Made by a program: the position numbers and the translations under genes
In this document: in pieces, positions 26,108-35,016 of the stretch
How positions within the stretch are numbered: the stretch's first letter is position 1
Layout of the letters: each line of letters starts with the position of its first letter
The notes under the pieces: model-generated
What the model was told of the DNA's origin: nothing
What the model saw: the letters and a program-made list of their open reading frames with translations, nothing else
Database searches by the model: none
Assembly (NCBI RefSeq): GCF_014203665.1
Contig: NZ_JACHJN010000007.1
Location: 250,059-314,058, forward strand
Source: Saccharothrix tamanrassetensis
GTDB taxonomy: Bacteria > Actinomycetota > Actinomycetes > Mycobacteriales > Pseudonocardiaceae
Length of the DNA stretch: 64,000 bases
Direction: 5' to 3'

Positions 26108-27067
26108 GAGTTCGCGCCCGCGTTCGCGCCACCAGGCGTCGAAGGCGGGGCTGCACCCCTGACGGTTCGCGTAGCTGTCCAGGACCCGGGCGTGGATCTC
26201 GTGGATGTGGGCGGCCACCACCGTGTCCGGGCGGTAGAACAGCCGGAGCTCCTGCCACATCGGCATCCCGTCGATGGCCCGCACCACGATGCTGTCCGGC
26301 CGGTTGCGGCTGGTGGCCAGCGCGGGACCGACGGCCAGCTTCGCCAGCACCAGTTCCAGCAGGGTCGCCAGGCACTGGGTGCTGTGCGGCTGGCGCAGCA
26401 CCAGGCCGTGCTCCTGGCAGACCTGGTTGAGGTAGGTCCACCAGCGGGACGTGCCCGGCGGCTCGTCCACCCAGGAGTGCTCGAAGATGTCGGCCAGCGG
26501 CACCGGGCCCGGCCGGACGATCGGGTGGTCGTGCGCCAACGCGACGAACACCGGCTCGGCCGGGTGGACCACCACGCTCGCCACGCCGGGCGGGACGGCC
26601 ATGCCGGGCAGCGGCGGCCGGTAGACCAGCGCGAGGTCCAGCTCGCCGATGGCCACCTTGTCGACGCTGATCCGCTCGTCCAGGTCCTCCTGGAGGTTCA
26701 CGTCCGCGCACCACGGCTGTTCGCGCAGCCACCGGCTCACCGCGACGTGCAGGAACCCGCAGTACCCGCCGACCCGCAGCGGGTCGGACGGCCCGCCGCG
26801 CCGGGACCACTCGCCGACCCGTTCGGCGATGGTGGACATGCTGCTGAGCACCACCCTGGCCTCGCCCAGCACCTCGGTGCCCAGCGGGGTCGGCAGGCAG
26901 CCGTGCTCGGCGCGGAAGAACAGCGCGCCGCCGACGCTGTGCTCGATCCGCTTGAGCAGACCGGACAGCGCGGGCTGGGACATGCCCAGCAGGCGTGCGG
27001 CGCGGGTGAGGCTGCCGGTGTCTTCGATCGCGGCCAGCGCGCGCAGGTGGCGTACTTCCAGCTCCAC
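26093..27067 (-). CDS. LysR-family transcriptional regulator
   Basis: 324 aa with an N-terminal winged HTH (EVRHLRALAAIEDTGSLTRAARLLGMSQPALSGLLKRIE) and a LysR_substrate domain. The GTG at 27067 gives the standard N terminus. It has no divergent partner: a transporter pseudogene converges on it, and the S1 protease gene upstream is on the same strand and ends in its own hairpin. Its target is unclear; the broken MFS gene may be a former target. Confidence 0.85.
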   Translation of the reverse strand: MELEVRHLRALAAIEDTGSLTRAARLLGMSQPALSGLLKRIEHSVGGALFFRAEHGCLPTPLGTEVLGEARVVLSSMSTIAERVGEWSRRGGPSDPLRVGGYCGFLHVAVSRWLREQPWCADVNLQEDLDERISVDKVAIGELDLALVYRPPLPGMAVPPGVASVVVHPAEPVFVALAHDHPIVRPGPVPLADIFEHSWVDEPPGTSRWWTYLNQVCQEHGLVLRQPHSTQCLATLLELVLAKLAVGPALATSRNRPDSIVVRAIDGMPMWQELRLFYRPDTVVAAHIHEIHARVLDSYANRQGCSPAFDAWWRERGRELLPAV

Positions 27068-27113
27068 GGGACCTCCGCTCGGTCCCGCGACCGTACCGCC
27101 GCCCGAGGCGCGC

Positions 27114-27149
27114 GGGAAAGGGGTCCGCGACGCGGCGGACCCCTTTCCC
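27114..27149 (-). terminator. 15-bp hairpin terminator of the S1 protease gene
   Basis: Perfect arms GGGAAAGGGGTCCGC (27114-27128) and GCGGACCCCTTTCCC (27135-27149) with a 6-nt loop, located 14 nt beyond the stop at 27164. Confidence 0.85.
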
Positions 27150-27163
27150 CGGACGACCTCCTG

Positions 27164-28600
27164 CTAGGGCTTGACCGTCTCCAGGGTGTACTGACCGGAG
27201 CCGCTGTACGAGCGGACCTGCCACCGGTAACGCCCTGCCGTGCCGTTGTAGGTGACCTGTTCCACCGAGTCGGGTCCGGTCCCGGAGGCGACCGTGCGCC
27301 AGGTCGTCCCGCTCTGCTTCTGCAGGTACAGGTCGAAGTCCGTGCCGGCCGGTCCCTTCAGACATCCCTTCTGCGCGCCCGCCGCCGCGTCGAAGTAGCC
27401 CGCCTTGGGCTCCACGGCGGTGGCGCCGGACGAGACGTTGCCGGTCACCGAGGTGCCGCAGCCGGGCGGGTTGGGACCGCCGTCCGTGGTCAGCAGGGTG
27501 ACGCCGTACCGGGTGAGGATCTCCGGCACCGGCTGGAAGTACGTGGTGGCCGCGCCGCCCTTGCAGTCGCCCGACCCGCCCGAGGTCACGCCCTGCGCCT
27601 GGCCGTCGGAGATGGCCGAACCGCCCGAGTCGCCGGGTTCCGCGCACGCCGTGGTCTCGATCGCCTGGTAGACCTTGCCGATCTCCGGGCCGTAGTCGAC
27701 GGTCGCGTCACGGGACCGGATGGTGCCGCAGTGCCAGCCGGTGGTGCCGCCCGAGCGGCAGATGGACGACCCGACGGGCGCCTCCTGCGAGCCCTTCACC
27801 GCGACCCGGCCGCCGTTGTAGTCGTTGACCGCGCCGACCGGGGTCTCCCCCGCGTTGGTGCGCACGAACGCCATGTCGTCGGTCGGGAAGCTGGAGCCCT
27901 CGAACCGACCGCCCGGCTGGGTGGTGGTCTCGCCGACCTTGCCGCAGTGCCCGGCGCTGATGAACCCGCCCTGCACCGAGAACCCGACCGAGCAGCCGTA
28001 CTTGCTGGTCCAGTACCGGTTGCCGCCGACCACGTCGATCAGCGGGCGCGGGCGCCCGACCGCTTCGAGGTAGCTGACGGTCCCGGCGTCCACCCCGGCC
28101 GCGGCCACCCAGGCGCGCGCTCGGGCCTCTGCTCCCGGCGCGTGCTTGACGAGCACGCTGTTCGTGGCCGGATCGACCTGCCATCCGGGCACGGACGCCG
28201 GCGCCGAGGGCGAAGCCGCGTCGAGCCTGCTCTTGGCCGCGGCCAGGGTGGATTCGCCGCGCGCGACGAGCCTGGGCTCCGCACCCCCGGCTCGCACCGC
28301 CGCGGCGGCGCGGGAGTCGGTCACCGCGACGACGAGCTTGCCGCGCTCGGCGTCGAACCAACTCCCGCCGAGACGGGTGCCGAGGGCCGCCCGGAGCCCC
28401 CGGTCCGCCCGGGCCGCTTCCCGTTCGGCGGCCAACCGGGCCACCGGGTCGGCGACGCCGAGATCGCGTCGCATGGCGGCCAGCACGGGTAGTTCGGCGA
28501 CGGGAGGATCGCCGAACGCGGGCGGCGCAGCGGCAACGGCGCCCCCGACGGTGGTCATCACCACCAGGGCGACGACCGGCGACATACGAAGTCTGGACAT
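27164..28600 (-). CDS. Secreted S1 (streptogrisin/alpha-lytic-type) serine protease with C-terminal beta domain
   Basis: 478 aa. Signal peptide MSRLRMSPVVALVVMTTVGG, then a pro-domain (about 35-200) of the alpha-lytic type, then the chymotrypsin-fold protease with His in GFISAGHCG, Asp in PTDDMAFVRT and Ser in AEPGDSGGSA. Disulfide cysteines fit streptogrisins. A C-terminal domain of about 90 residues (TDFDLYLQKQSGTTWRTVAS; YRWQVRSYSGSGQYTLE) resembles the prepeptidase C-terminal beta domain often found on secreted proteases. The ATG at 28600 follows AGGAG. Confidence 0.92.
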   Translation of the reverse strand: MSRLRMSPVVALVVMTTVGGAVAAAPPAFGDPPVAELPVLAAMRRDLGVADPVARLAAEREAARADRGLRAALGTRLGGSWFDAERGKLVVAVTDSRAAAAVRAGGAEPRLVARGESTLAAAKSRLDAASPSAPASVPGWQVDPATNSVLVKHAPGAEARARAWVAAAGVDAGTVSYLEAVGRPRPLIDVVGGNRYWTSKYGCSVGFSVQGGFISAGHCGKVGETTTQPGGRFEGSSFPTDDMAFVRTNAGETPVGAVNDYNGGRVAVKGSQEAPVGSSICRSGGTTGWHCGTIRSRDATVDYGPEIGKVYQAIETTACAEPGDSGGSAISDGQAQGVTSGGSGDCKGGAATTYFQPVPEILTRYGVTLLTTDGGPNPPGCGTSVTGNVSSGATAVEPKAGYFDAAAGAQKGCLKGPAGTDFDLYLQKQSGTTWRTVASGTGPDSVEQVTYNGTAGRYRWQVRSYSGSGQYTLETVKP

Positions 28601-28999
28601 GCTGGATCTCCTCGCGGTGCAGGGGAACCGCCGGGGACACCGCGACCGGCTCCGGTCGCGGTGGCGAGGCGGGCTGTCGACGGCCCGCCCGGCGGTCAAC
28701 CCGACCGTAGGACGCGCACCGGCGGCCGGGGAGATCACAGATCGCCATAGCACCGGAACTCCGGCAGCCGCAGCCGCCGGTCCGCCAGGAGTCCTCGGGG
28801 AGGCGGAGGTGGAGCCCCGCCTTCGGCGGGTGCCCGGACAGCCCCGCATCCCGGTGCCGCACCGATGGCGACTCGTCGTCGTGCCTGGTCGTTGTTGGGA
28901 CTTTGTTGTTCAACTCCCGTGCCCCGAAAGGAATCAACGGAACCCGCGTAGGAGTCGGGGGGTGGTCGCACTCGTTCACGACAGGGGGAAGAAGATCAG
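28601..28999. promoter_or_regulatory. Divergent intergenic region between two secreted-protease genes
   Basis: About 400 bp without a convincing gene, holding both promoters. A perfect inverted repeat ACCGCGACCGG-CT-CCGGTCGCGGT at 28639-28662 lies 39 nt before the S1 protease start, within its probable 5' leader. The plus-strand gene has an AGGGGGAAGAAG ribosome site. I see no other clear element. Confidence 0.5.
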
Positions 29000-30676
29000 A
29001 TGAGACCGAACAGATTGCTCATCCCGGCGGCGGTGGTGCTGCTGGTGTCGTCGGTGACCGTGTCAGGGGCGCCGTCGGGCGTCGCGGTCGAACCGACGAC
29101 GGACTACCTCGTGCTGGTGGAGCAAGGCGCGAGCCGCGAGGCGGCGGTGGCGGCCGTGCGCGCGGCCGACGGCGTGGTGACCGACGAGAACACCGGGATC
29201 GGGCTGCTCTCCGTGACCGGGCCCGCCACCGGCTTCGTGCTCGACGTGACGGCGTCGGACGCGGTGGCCGGGGCGACGCACGCCCGTCCGATCGGCCGGG
29301 TGCCCGCGGTGAAGACCGTGCCGGCGCGGGACGTCCCCACCGGCGCGGCACGGCCGGCGCAGGCCTCACCGGGCATGGACCCGTTGGACGGCAAACTGTG
29401 GGGACTGTCCATGGTGCGCGCCGACCTGGCCCGCGACCACCAGCTCGGCGACAAGCGGGTGCACGTCGGCGTGCTGGACACCGGTATCGACGGCAGCCAC
29501 CCGGACCTGCGGGCCAACCTCGACCGGCGGCTGTCCCGCAACTTCGCGAAGGACATCCCCGAGCTGGACGGGCCGTGCGAGTTCACCGGCTGCCTCGACC
29601 CGGTGGACCACGACGACGACGGCCACGGCTCGCACGTCGCGGGCACCCTGGCCGCGGCGGCCGACGGGTTCGGCGTCTCCGGTGTCGCGCCGAACGTGAC
29701 GCTGGTGAACATCCGGGGCGGCCAGGACAGCGGGTTCCTGTTCGTCAAGCCGGTGGTGGACGCGCTGACCTACGGCGCGGACATCGGGCTCGACGTGATC
29801 AACATGTCGTTCTTCATCGACCCCTGGCTGTTCAACTGCCCGGACAACCCGGCGGACACGCCGGAGCAGCAGGCCGAGCAGCGGACCACCATCGAGACCG
29901 TGCAGCGGGCACTGCGCTACGCGCACGGCAGGGGTGTCACGCTGATCAGCTCGATGGGCAACACGCACGAGGACCTGGGCAAGCCGCGCACCGACCTGCT
30001 CAGCCCGAACCACCCGCCCGGCGCGGCGCACCCGAGGCCGATCGACAACGCGACCTGCCTGAAGCTGCCGACCGAGGGCGACCACGTGCTGCCCGTGGTG
30101 GCACTGGGACCGTCCCAGGCCAAGGCGGACCGCTCGAACTACGGCGTGGAGCAGACCGCGCTGTCCGCGCCCGGCGGGTACTTCAAGGACGGCTTCGGCA
30201 CGCCCTGGTACGAGACCAACGAGAACAAGATCCTGTCCGTCTACCCGCACAACGTCGCCGTGGTGCTGGGCGACGTGGACGCGGCCGGGAACGTCACGCC
30301 GCAGGGCCGGATCGCCGGCGTGCAGAAGTACTGCCGGGCCGGCACGTGCGGCTTCTACCGCTTCCTGGAGGGCACTTCGATGGCGTCGCCGCACGCGTCC
30401 GGCGTGGCGGCGTTGACGGTCAGCGAGTACGGCGTGCCGGACCCGGTCCGCCCCGACACCCTCGCCCTGTCCCCGGACAAGGTGCGGCGGGTCCTGTTCG
30501 GCACGGCCGACAAGGTGCCGTGCCCGACGCCGCGCACGGTGTCCTACGAGCACCTGGGTCATCCGGCCGAGTTCAACGCGACCTGCGAGGGCGACCTGTC
30601 GTTCAACGGCTTCTACGGCCACGGCGTCGTGGACGCGTTCGCCGCGGTCACCCGAGGCGGCGACCACCTCGGGTGA
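29000..30676 (+). CDS. Secreted S8 (subtilisin-family) serine protease
   Basis: 558 aa. N-terminal signal peptide MRPNRLLIPAAVVLLVSSVT, a short pro-region, and a subtilase domain with Asp in HVGVLDTGIDGSHPDL, His in DDDGHGSHVAGTLA and Ser in LEGTSMASPHASG. The Asn oxyanion region lies between the His and Ser blocks. A CxxxxC pair (PCEFTGCLD) sits just before the His block. It is probably a secreted endopeptidase for nutrient scavenging, divergent from the S1 protease gene and possibly co-induced with it. A strong hairpin terminates it. Confidence 0.93.
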   Translation: MRPNRLLIPAAVVLLVSSVTVSGAPSGVAVEPTTDYLVLVEQGASREAAVAAVRAADGVVTDENTGIGLLSVTGPATGFVLDVTASDAVAGATHARPIGRVPAVKTVPARDVPTGAARPAQASPGMDPLDGKLWGLSMVRADLARDHQLGDKRVHVGVLDTGIDGSHPDLRANLDRRLSRNFAKDIPELDGPCEFTGCLDPVDHDDDGHGSHVAGTLAAAADGFGVSGVAPNVTLVNIRGGQDSGFLFVKPVVDALTYGADIGLDVINMSFFIDPWLFNCPDNPADTPEQQAEQRTTIETVQRALRYAHGRGVTLISSMGNTHEDLGKPRTDLLSPNHPPGAAHPRPIDNATCLKLPTEGDHVLPVVALGPSQAKADRSNYGVEQTALSAPGGYFKDGFGTPWYETNENKILSVYPHNVAVVLGDVDAAGNVTPQGRIAGVQKYCRAGTCGFYRFLEGTSMASPHASGVAALTVSEYGVPDPVRPDTLALSPDKVRRVLFGTADKVPCPTPRTVSYEHLGHPAEFNATCEGDLSFNGFYGHGVVDAFAAVTRGGDHLG

Positions 30677-30701
30677 GGTCACCCGCGCGCCGAGGCTCGT
30701 T

Positions 30702-30730
30702 CCGCTCCCCGCCGTCGTGGCGGGGAGCGG
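30702..30730 (+). terminator. 12-bp hairpin terminator after the S8 protease gene
   Basis: Perfect arms CCGCTCCCCGCC (30702-30713) and GGCGGGGAGCGG (30719-30730) with a 5-nt loop. Confidence 0.85.
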
Positions 30731-30823
30731 TTCGGCGCGAGGAGCGGTTCACGGCGGCGGGGTGACAGCGGGGACTGGCCGGGGGACAATCGTGGTTTGG
30801 CGGACACCGGCGGACGGAGTGCT

Positions 30824-31261
30824 GTGGCCGAGTTGAGTGAACCGGTGCGGGCGAGGTTGGTGGCGCCGAACTTCTGGCACCTGGCCACCCTGAACCCGGA
30901 CGGCTCGCCCCAGGTGACACCGATGTGGGTGGACCTGGAGGGTGGGCACATCGTGTTCAACACCGCGATCGGTCGGGTGAAGGAGGAGAACCTCCGCCGC
31001 GACCCGCGAGTCTCGCTGTCCTGTGTGGACGGTGCGAACCCGTACGACCGGGTGGAGGTCCGCGGGCGGGTGGTCCGGTTCGTCGAAGGCGACGAGGCCG
31101 AGGACAACATCGACCGGCTGGCGAAGAAGTACGTGGGCACCGACCGCTTCGAGTGGCGGATCCCCGGTGAACGCCGGGTGAAGATCCTGGTGGAGCCGAC
31201 CCGGATCCGACACGTGGTGGGGGTGGAGCCGTTCCGGCGCGGCGTCCTGCCTACGCCGTGA
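30824..31261 (+). CDS. F420- or flavin-dependent PPOX-class protein
   Basis: 145 aa split-barrel protein of the pyridoxamine 5'-phosphate oxidase-like superfamily. The typical opening is FWHLATLNPDGSPQVTPMWV, followed by IVFNTAIGRVKEENLRRDPR and VEVRGRVVRFVEG. In actinomycetes this subgroup commonly binds F420 and reduces small molecules, but many members are uncharacterised. I chose GTG at 30824 because GGAG precedes it at good spacing; an in-frame TTG nine codons earlier has none. Its 3' end overlaps the convergent GNAT gene by 11 nt. Confidence 0.85.
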   Translation: MAELSEPVRARLVAPNFWHLATLNPDGSPQVTPMWVDLEGGHIVFNTAIGRVKEENLRRDPRVSLSCVDGANPYDRVEVRGRVVRFVEGDEAEDNIDRLAKKYVGTDRFEWRIPGERRVKILVEPTRIRHVVGVEPFRRGVLPTP

Positions 31262-31742
31262 ACTCCAGCAGCAGCACGGCGTAGCCGTCCAGGTCGTCCT
31301 GCCGGAGCAGGCCGGCCTGCTCGGCGACGCGGATCGCGGCGGTGTTCGACGGACGGGTCTCCACCAGGACCGGCCACTCGGGTCGCACGGTCCCGGCCGC
31401 CGCCACCGCCTCGCGTGACACCTCGGTCGCGATCCCCTGCCCCCACCGCGCGGGATCGACGCGGTAGTACAGGTTCCAGCACCGGCGGTCCTGCCACGGC
31501 TTCGGCCGCACCCCGCCGAAGCCGACGACGTGTTCCCCTTGGCGCACCGTCCAGTACCCGAGGTCGCCGTCCTCCCACACCCGGACGAAGTCGGCCAGGT
31601 AGTCGGCCGACTTCGCCGGGTCGGGAGCGCCGCGGCCGTCACGCGTTCGCAGCGCCGTTTCCAGCGCCACGAACGCGTGCAGGTCGTCCATCGACACGCG
31701 GCGCAACCGCAGCCGGGCAGTGGTCGGTTCGGGGCGGACCAT
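31251..31742 (-). CDS. GNAT-family N-acetyltransferase (RimJ-like)
   Basis: 163 aa with the GNAT fold of the RimJ/RimL type: TARLRLRRVSMDDLHAFVAL at the start, GYWTVRQGEHVVGFGGVRP in the middle and the acetyl-CoA loop WGQGIATEVSREAVAAA, then TRPSNTAAIRVAEQAGLL. It acetylates an amine, perhaps a protein N terminus or small molecule; the substrate is unknown. The start is the ATG at 31742; the frame is open further upstream only as antisense of the MoaF gene region. Confidence 0.85.
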   Translation of the reverse strand: MVRPEPTTARLRLRRVSMDDLHAFVALETALRTRDGRGAPDPAKSADYLADFVRVWEDGDLGYWTVRQGEHVVGFGGVRPKPWQDRRCWNLYYRVDPARWGQGIATEVSREAVAAAGTVRPEWPVLVETRPSNTAAIRVAEQAGLLRQDDLDGYAVLLLEFTA

Positions 31743-31759
31743 GCCCTGACGGTAGCGGC

Positions 31760-32551
31760 TCAGTCGAGCGCCGGGTCGTACTCCTCGGGGTGCACGGTGT
31801 TGCTGAGCAGGCGGCCGTGGGCGCCGAACGTGAAGTGCGTCGGGTTGTGGCCGGTCTCGTCCAGGCCGAACAGGACGCCGTGGGAGCGCAGGCGGTGGAC
31901 GTCGCGGTGGTCGGCGACCGTCACCGAGGCGCACGGGATGACCTTCTCCCGCCACGTGAACACGTAGATGCCGGGGCGCAGCTGGTAGACCGAGTTCTCG
32001 TCGGTGTCCGCCAGGCCCTTCTCCGGGCCGGACAGGCACTGCCAGGTGTACCAGTGCGGGCTGAGGTAGACGTGCTCGTACGCGTGTTCCTCGCTGTAGA
32101 CCCACATCGCGCGGCGGCCGATCAGGGCACGGGTCGGCGCCGGGGCGTCGCCGAACACGTCGGTGCCGCGGATGGTCGCGGGCACGAACCGCTGGGTGAC
32201 CCGCGGGGTGCCGTCGTCGTTGATGGTCGTGGTCACGTGCAGCGCCCGGCCGTTGCGCAGGTCCAGGAACAGCGACACCGCCTCCCGCGGACGTGCCTGC
32301 GGGTGGAACTGCGTGTAGTACAGGTCGTCGTCCACGAGGAACGTCTCGCAGTCGTCCGCGCCGTGCTCCCACTCGATCCTGGTCCCGGTGAACCGGGCGT
32401 GGAGCAGTTGCCCGTCCGGCCCGTCGAGCACGACCTCACGCCCGTGCAGATCCCCCACGGTCGGCGCTTTGTTCGCGTCGAAGCCCGGCGCGAGGCCGTC
32501 CAGGGGCAGCCAGGTCGAGGTGTCCGACAGGGTCGTTGCGGTCTCGGTCAT
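31760..32551 (-). CDS. MoaF-family protein
   Basis: 263 aa resembling the two-part MoaF family, with an N-terminal lipocalin-like half (VVLDGPDGQLLHARFTGTRIEWEHG; DDDLYYTQFHPQ) and a C-terminal half (AMWVYSEEHAYEHVYLSPHWYTWQCL; YVFTWREKVIPCASVTVADH). The family was named from a molybdenum-cofactor locus but members near dehydrogenases probably act on small organic substrates. Here it is divergent from an SDR gene with a palindrome between them, supporting a shared catabolic or detoxifying job rather than cofactor synthesis. Confidence 0.75.
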   Translation of the reverse strand: MTETATTLSDTSTWLPLDGLAPGFDANKAPTVGDLHGREVVLDGPDGQLLHARFTGTRIEWEHGADDCETFLVDDDLYYTQFHPQARPREAVSLFLDLRNGRALHVTTTINDDGTPRVTQRFVPATIRGTDVFGDAPAPTRALIGRRAMWVYSEEHAYEHVYLSPHWYTWQCLSGPEKGLADTDENSVYQLRPGIYVFTWREKVIPCASVTVADHRDVHRLRSHGVLFGLDETGHNPTHFTFGAHGRLLSNTVHPEEYDPALD

Positions 32552-32623
32552 CGGCGTTCCTTTCTAGGCCTACCGGTGCAGTCTCCGGCGGCCGGCCGCC
32601 GCGGCGGAACGCCCCGACCCGCA

Positions 32624-32638
32624 CCCGTGCGGCACGGG
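32624..32638. promoter_or_regulatory. Palindrome in the MoaF/SDR divergent promoter region
   Basis: CCCGTGC-G-GCACGGG is a perfect 7-bp inverted repeat centred in the 138-bp spacer between the two divergent genes. A second symmetric pair, GGCGTTCC (32553-32560) and GGAACGCC (32606-32613), flanks the left half. Either could be a regulator site. Confidence 0.4.
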
Positions 32639-32689
32639 ACAAGGACGGTGCGCCGACCGTCAACCCCGGACGAACGCCGACCGCCCACG

Positions 32690-33409
32690 ATGGACCCCAT
32701 GGATTCGTCGTTCACCGACCGGAAGGTGCTGGTCACCGGAGGTGCGTCCGGTATCGGCCTGGCCTGCGCCCGGGCGTTCCGGGCCGCCGGCGCGCAGGTC
32801 GTCGCGCTCGACCGCGCCTCGGGCCCCTCCGACCTCGACACCGTGCACGCCGACGTCGCTTACGAAGCGAGCCTCTCCGGGGCCGTGACGACGGCCGTGG
32901 AGCGGCTGGGCGGTCTCGACGTGGTGGTCGGCTGCGCGGGCATCTCCGGCCCGGTCGGCACGCCCCTGGTCGACACGTCGGCGGCCGACCTGGCGGCCGT
33001 GCTGGCGGTCAACGTGACCGGGCAGCTGTTGCTCGCCAAGCACACCTACCCGCACCTGTCCACCGGGGGCGCGATCGTCTTCCTGGCCAGCGACTCGGCG
33101 TTCGTCGCCACGCCCGGCATGGCGCCGTACTGCGCGTCCAAGGGCGCGGTGGTCGCCCTCACCCGGGCCCTCGCGGTGGAACTGAACCGGGTCCGCGTCA
33201 ACTGCGTCTGCCCGTCCGTCGTGGACACCCCGATGGCCAGGTCCGACCTCGGCGACGCGGCGATCGACCAGGCCGACTTCCCCGTCCAGACCGCCGACGA
33301 CGTGGCCCGCCAGGTGCTCTTCCTGGCCGGACCGCACTCCCGCCCGGTCAACGGCCACGCACTGCTGTCCGACTTCGGCTACTCCGCCAGGTCCGGCTTC
33401 CCGGCCTGA
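32690..33409 (+). CDS. Short-chain dehydrogenase/reductase
   Basis: About 239 aa classical SDR. The cofactor motif TGGASGIG is near residue 15 (KVLVTGGASGIGLACARAF), the structural NAG-type motif reads VGCAGISG, and the catalytic set is Ser in VFLASDSAF and the YxxxK motif YCASK. An acidic Asp in ALDRASG at the end of beta-2 suggests NAD rather than NADP. Starts at 32690 or 32699 are both in frame. It probably oxidises or reduces an alcohol/ketone in a pathway shared with the divergent MoaF-family gene. Confidence 0.9.
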   Translation: MDPMDSSFTDRKVLVTGGASGIGLACARAFRAAGAQVVALDRASGPSDLDTVHADVAYEASLSGAVTTAVERLGGLDVVVGCAGISGPVGTPLVDTSAADLAAVLAVNVTGQLLLAKHTYPHLSTGGAIVFLASDSAFVATPGMAPYCASKGAVVALTRALAVELNRVRVNCVCPSVVDTPMARSDLGDAAIDQADFPVQTADDVARQVLFLAGPHSRPVNGHALLSDFGYSARSGFPA

Positions 33410-33433
33410 CCGGGCGGGAGCGCGGACGCAGAC

Positions 33434-33463
33434 GTGCCGGGGTCGCTCACGCGACCCCGGCAC
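33434..33463. terminator. Bidirectional 13-bp hairpin terminator
   Basis: Perfect arms GTGCCGGGGTCGC (33434-33446) and GCGACCCCGGCAC (33451-33463) around TCAC, between the convergent SDR and lectin-protease genes. Confidence 0.85.
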
Positions 33464-33493
33464 GGTTACCGCGATGGCGCGGTTACCGCGATG
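33464..33493. repeat. Two-copy direct repeat beside the terminator
   Basis: GGTTACCGCGATG occurs at 33464-33476 and again at 33481-33493 (period 17), between the hairpin and the stop of the lectin-protease gene. No function is apparent. Confidence 0.7.
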
Positions 33494-33507
33494 TGCTGCC
33501 TACCGCG

Positions 33508-35016
33508 CTACTGCTTGCGGTGCCAGTAGAACTCACCGGCCGGGCCGTACAGCACGACGTTGTCGTCGTTCTGCACCACCAGGCGGTCGGCGGCCGAGCC
33601 CCAGGTGTTGGTGTGCCAGCGGGCCACACCGGCGGCCGAGTAGAGCACGAAGTTGCCGTCGGGCTGGAGCACCGCGCGGGTCACGTCGCTGCCCCACGTG
33701 TTGGTGTGCCACAGCGCACGGCGGTCCGCCGTGTAGAGCACCAGGTTGCCGTCGACCTGGAGCACCAGGCGGTACTGGCCGTCCAGCGACGTCCGCGACT
33801 GCCCGGCGGTCAACTGCTCACCGCGCACCAGCCGGTCCGGCCCCGACACGGTCGGAACCGCCGAGTGCAGCAGCAGGTTCGGCGAACCCGCACCCGGATC
33901 CGTGACGTGGTCACGCGTCGCGGCGTTGACGATCGCGTCCCGGACCACGTTCGGCGCGGCGGCCGGGGTGGCGGTCAGGTGGAGCGCGGCCACACCCGCG
34001 ACGTGCGGGGCCGCCATCGACGTGCCGTCGAGGACCGCACCTTCGTCGTCGGCCGTGTGCCAGGCGGAGAAGATCCCCTCACCCGGCGCGAACACGTCGG
34101 TGCACGTGCCGAAGTTGGAGAACGAAGCCCTCCGGTCGTCCTCCCTCGTCGCACCGACCGTGATCGCCTCGGTGACGCGGGCCGGCGACTGCTCGCACGC
34201 GCTGCGGGCGCTGTTGCCCGCCGCCACGACGACCGTGATGCCCGCGCTGATGGTGCGCCGCACGGCCGAGTCGAACAGGTCGTTCGGCAGCGAGCCGAGG
34301 CTCAGGTTCGCCACGGCGGGCTGGACCTTGTTGGCGGCGACCCAGTCGAGGCCGGCGATGGCGCCCGCGACCGTTCCGTTGCCGTTGCAGTCCAGCACCT
34401 TGACCGCGTGCAGCCGGACGTCCTTGGCCACGCCCACCGTCGTGCCGCCGACCGTGCCGGCCACGTGCGTGCCGTGACCGTTGCAGTCGGTGTTGTCGGT
34501 GTCGATGGCGTTGTGGTCGAACGTCGCCCGACCACCGAAGTCGACGTGCGTCGCACGGATACCCGTGTCGATGACGTAGACGTGCACACCGGCACCCTTG
34601 TTCGGGTAGCTGTACGAGTCGTTCAGCGGCAGGTCGCGCTGATCGATCCGGTCCAGACCCCACGACGGCGGGTTGGGCTGCACTTCGGTCTTGCGGACCT
34701 TCTGGTCCTGGACCACGGAAGCCACCGCCGGATCGGCGGCGAGGCGCTTCGCCTGGTCCTCGTTCATGGTCGCGGCGAACCCGTCGACCACGGACTGGTA
34801 GCGGTGGACCACCCGCACACCGGCCCGGTCCGCGACCGCGGTGGTCTGGTTGCGGTCCTTCAACACCACGATGTAACTACCCGCGACAGCGTCAACGCTG
34901 TTCGCGCCCTCAATGCCCCCCTGCGCAGCCGCCGGTGCAGCACTGAGCCCCACGGCAACCGCCGCAGCCGCTCCAACACCGGCGAACCGTCTCCAGGACG
35001 CGCCGAACTCTCCCAT
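33508..35016 (-). CDS. Secreted S8 protease fused to a bulb-type (mannose-binding) lectin domain
   Basis: 502 aa. Signal peptide (FAGVGAAAAVAVGLSAAPAA), I9-type inhibitor pro-domain (YIVVLKDRNQTTAVADRAG), then a proteinase-K-like subtilase with Asp in HVYVIDTGIRATHVDF, His in DCNGHGTHVAGTVGG and Ser in LDGTSMAAPHVAGVAAL. After about residue 390 come three B-lectin repeats with QxDxNxVxY-type motifs: LQVDGNLVLY, LQPDGNFVLY and VQNDDNVVLY, separated by WHTNTWGS. The lectin probably anchors the protease to mannose-containing glycans. It is monocistronic with a palindromic upstream site. Confidence 0.9.
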   Translation of the reverse strand: MGEFGASWRRFAGVGAAAAVAVGLSAAPAAAQGGIEGANSVDAVAGSYIVVLKDRNQTTAVADRAGVRVVHRYQSVVDGFAATMNEDQAKRLAADPAVASVVQDQKVRKTEVQPNPPSWGLDRIDQRDLPLNDSYSYPNKGAGVHVYVIDTGIRATHVDFGGRATFDHNAIDTDNTDCNGHGTHVAGTVGGTTVGVAKDVRLHAVKVLDCNGNGTVAGAIAGLDWVAANKVQPAVANLSLGSLPNDLFDSAVRRTISAGITVVVAAGNSARSACEQSPARVTEAITVGATREDDRRASFSNFGTCTDVFAPGEGIFSAWHTADDEGAVLDGTSMAAPHVAGVAALHLTATPAAAPNVVRDAIVNAATRDHVTDPGAGSPNLLLHSAVPTVSGPDRLVRGEQLTAGQSRTSLDGQYRLVLQVDGNLVLYTADRRALWHTNTWGSDVTRAVLQPDGNFVLYSAAGVARWHTNTWGSAADRLVVQNDDNVVLYGPAGEFYWHRKQ

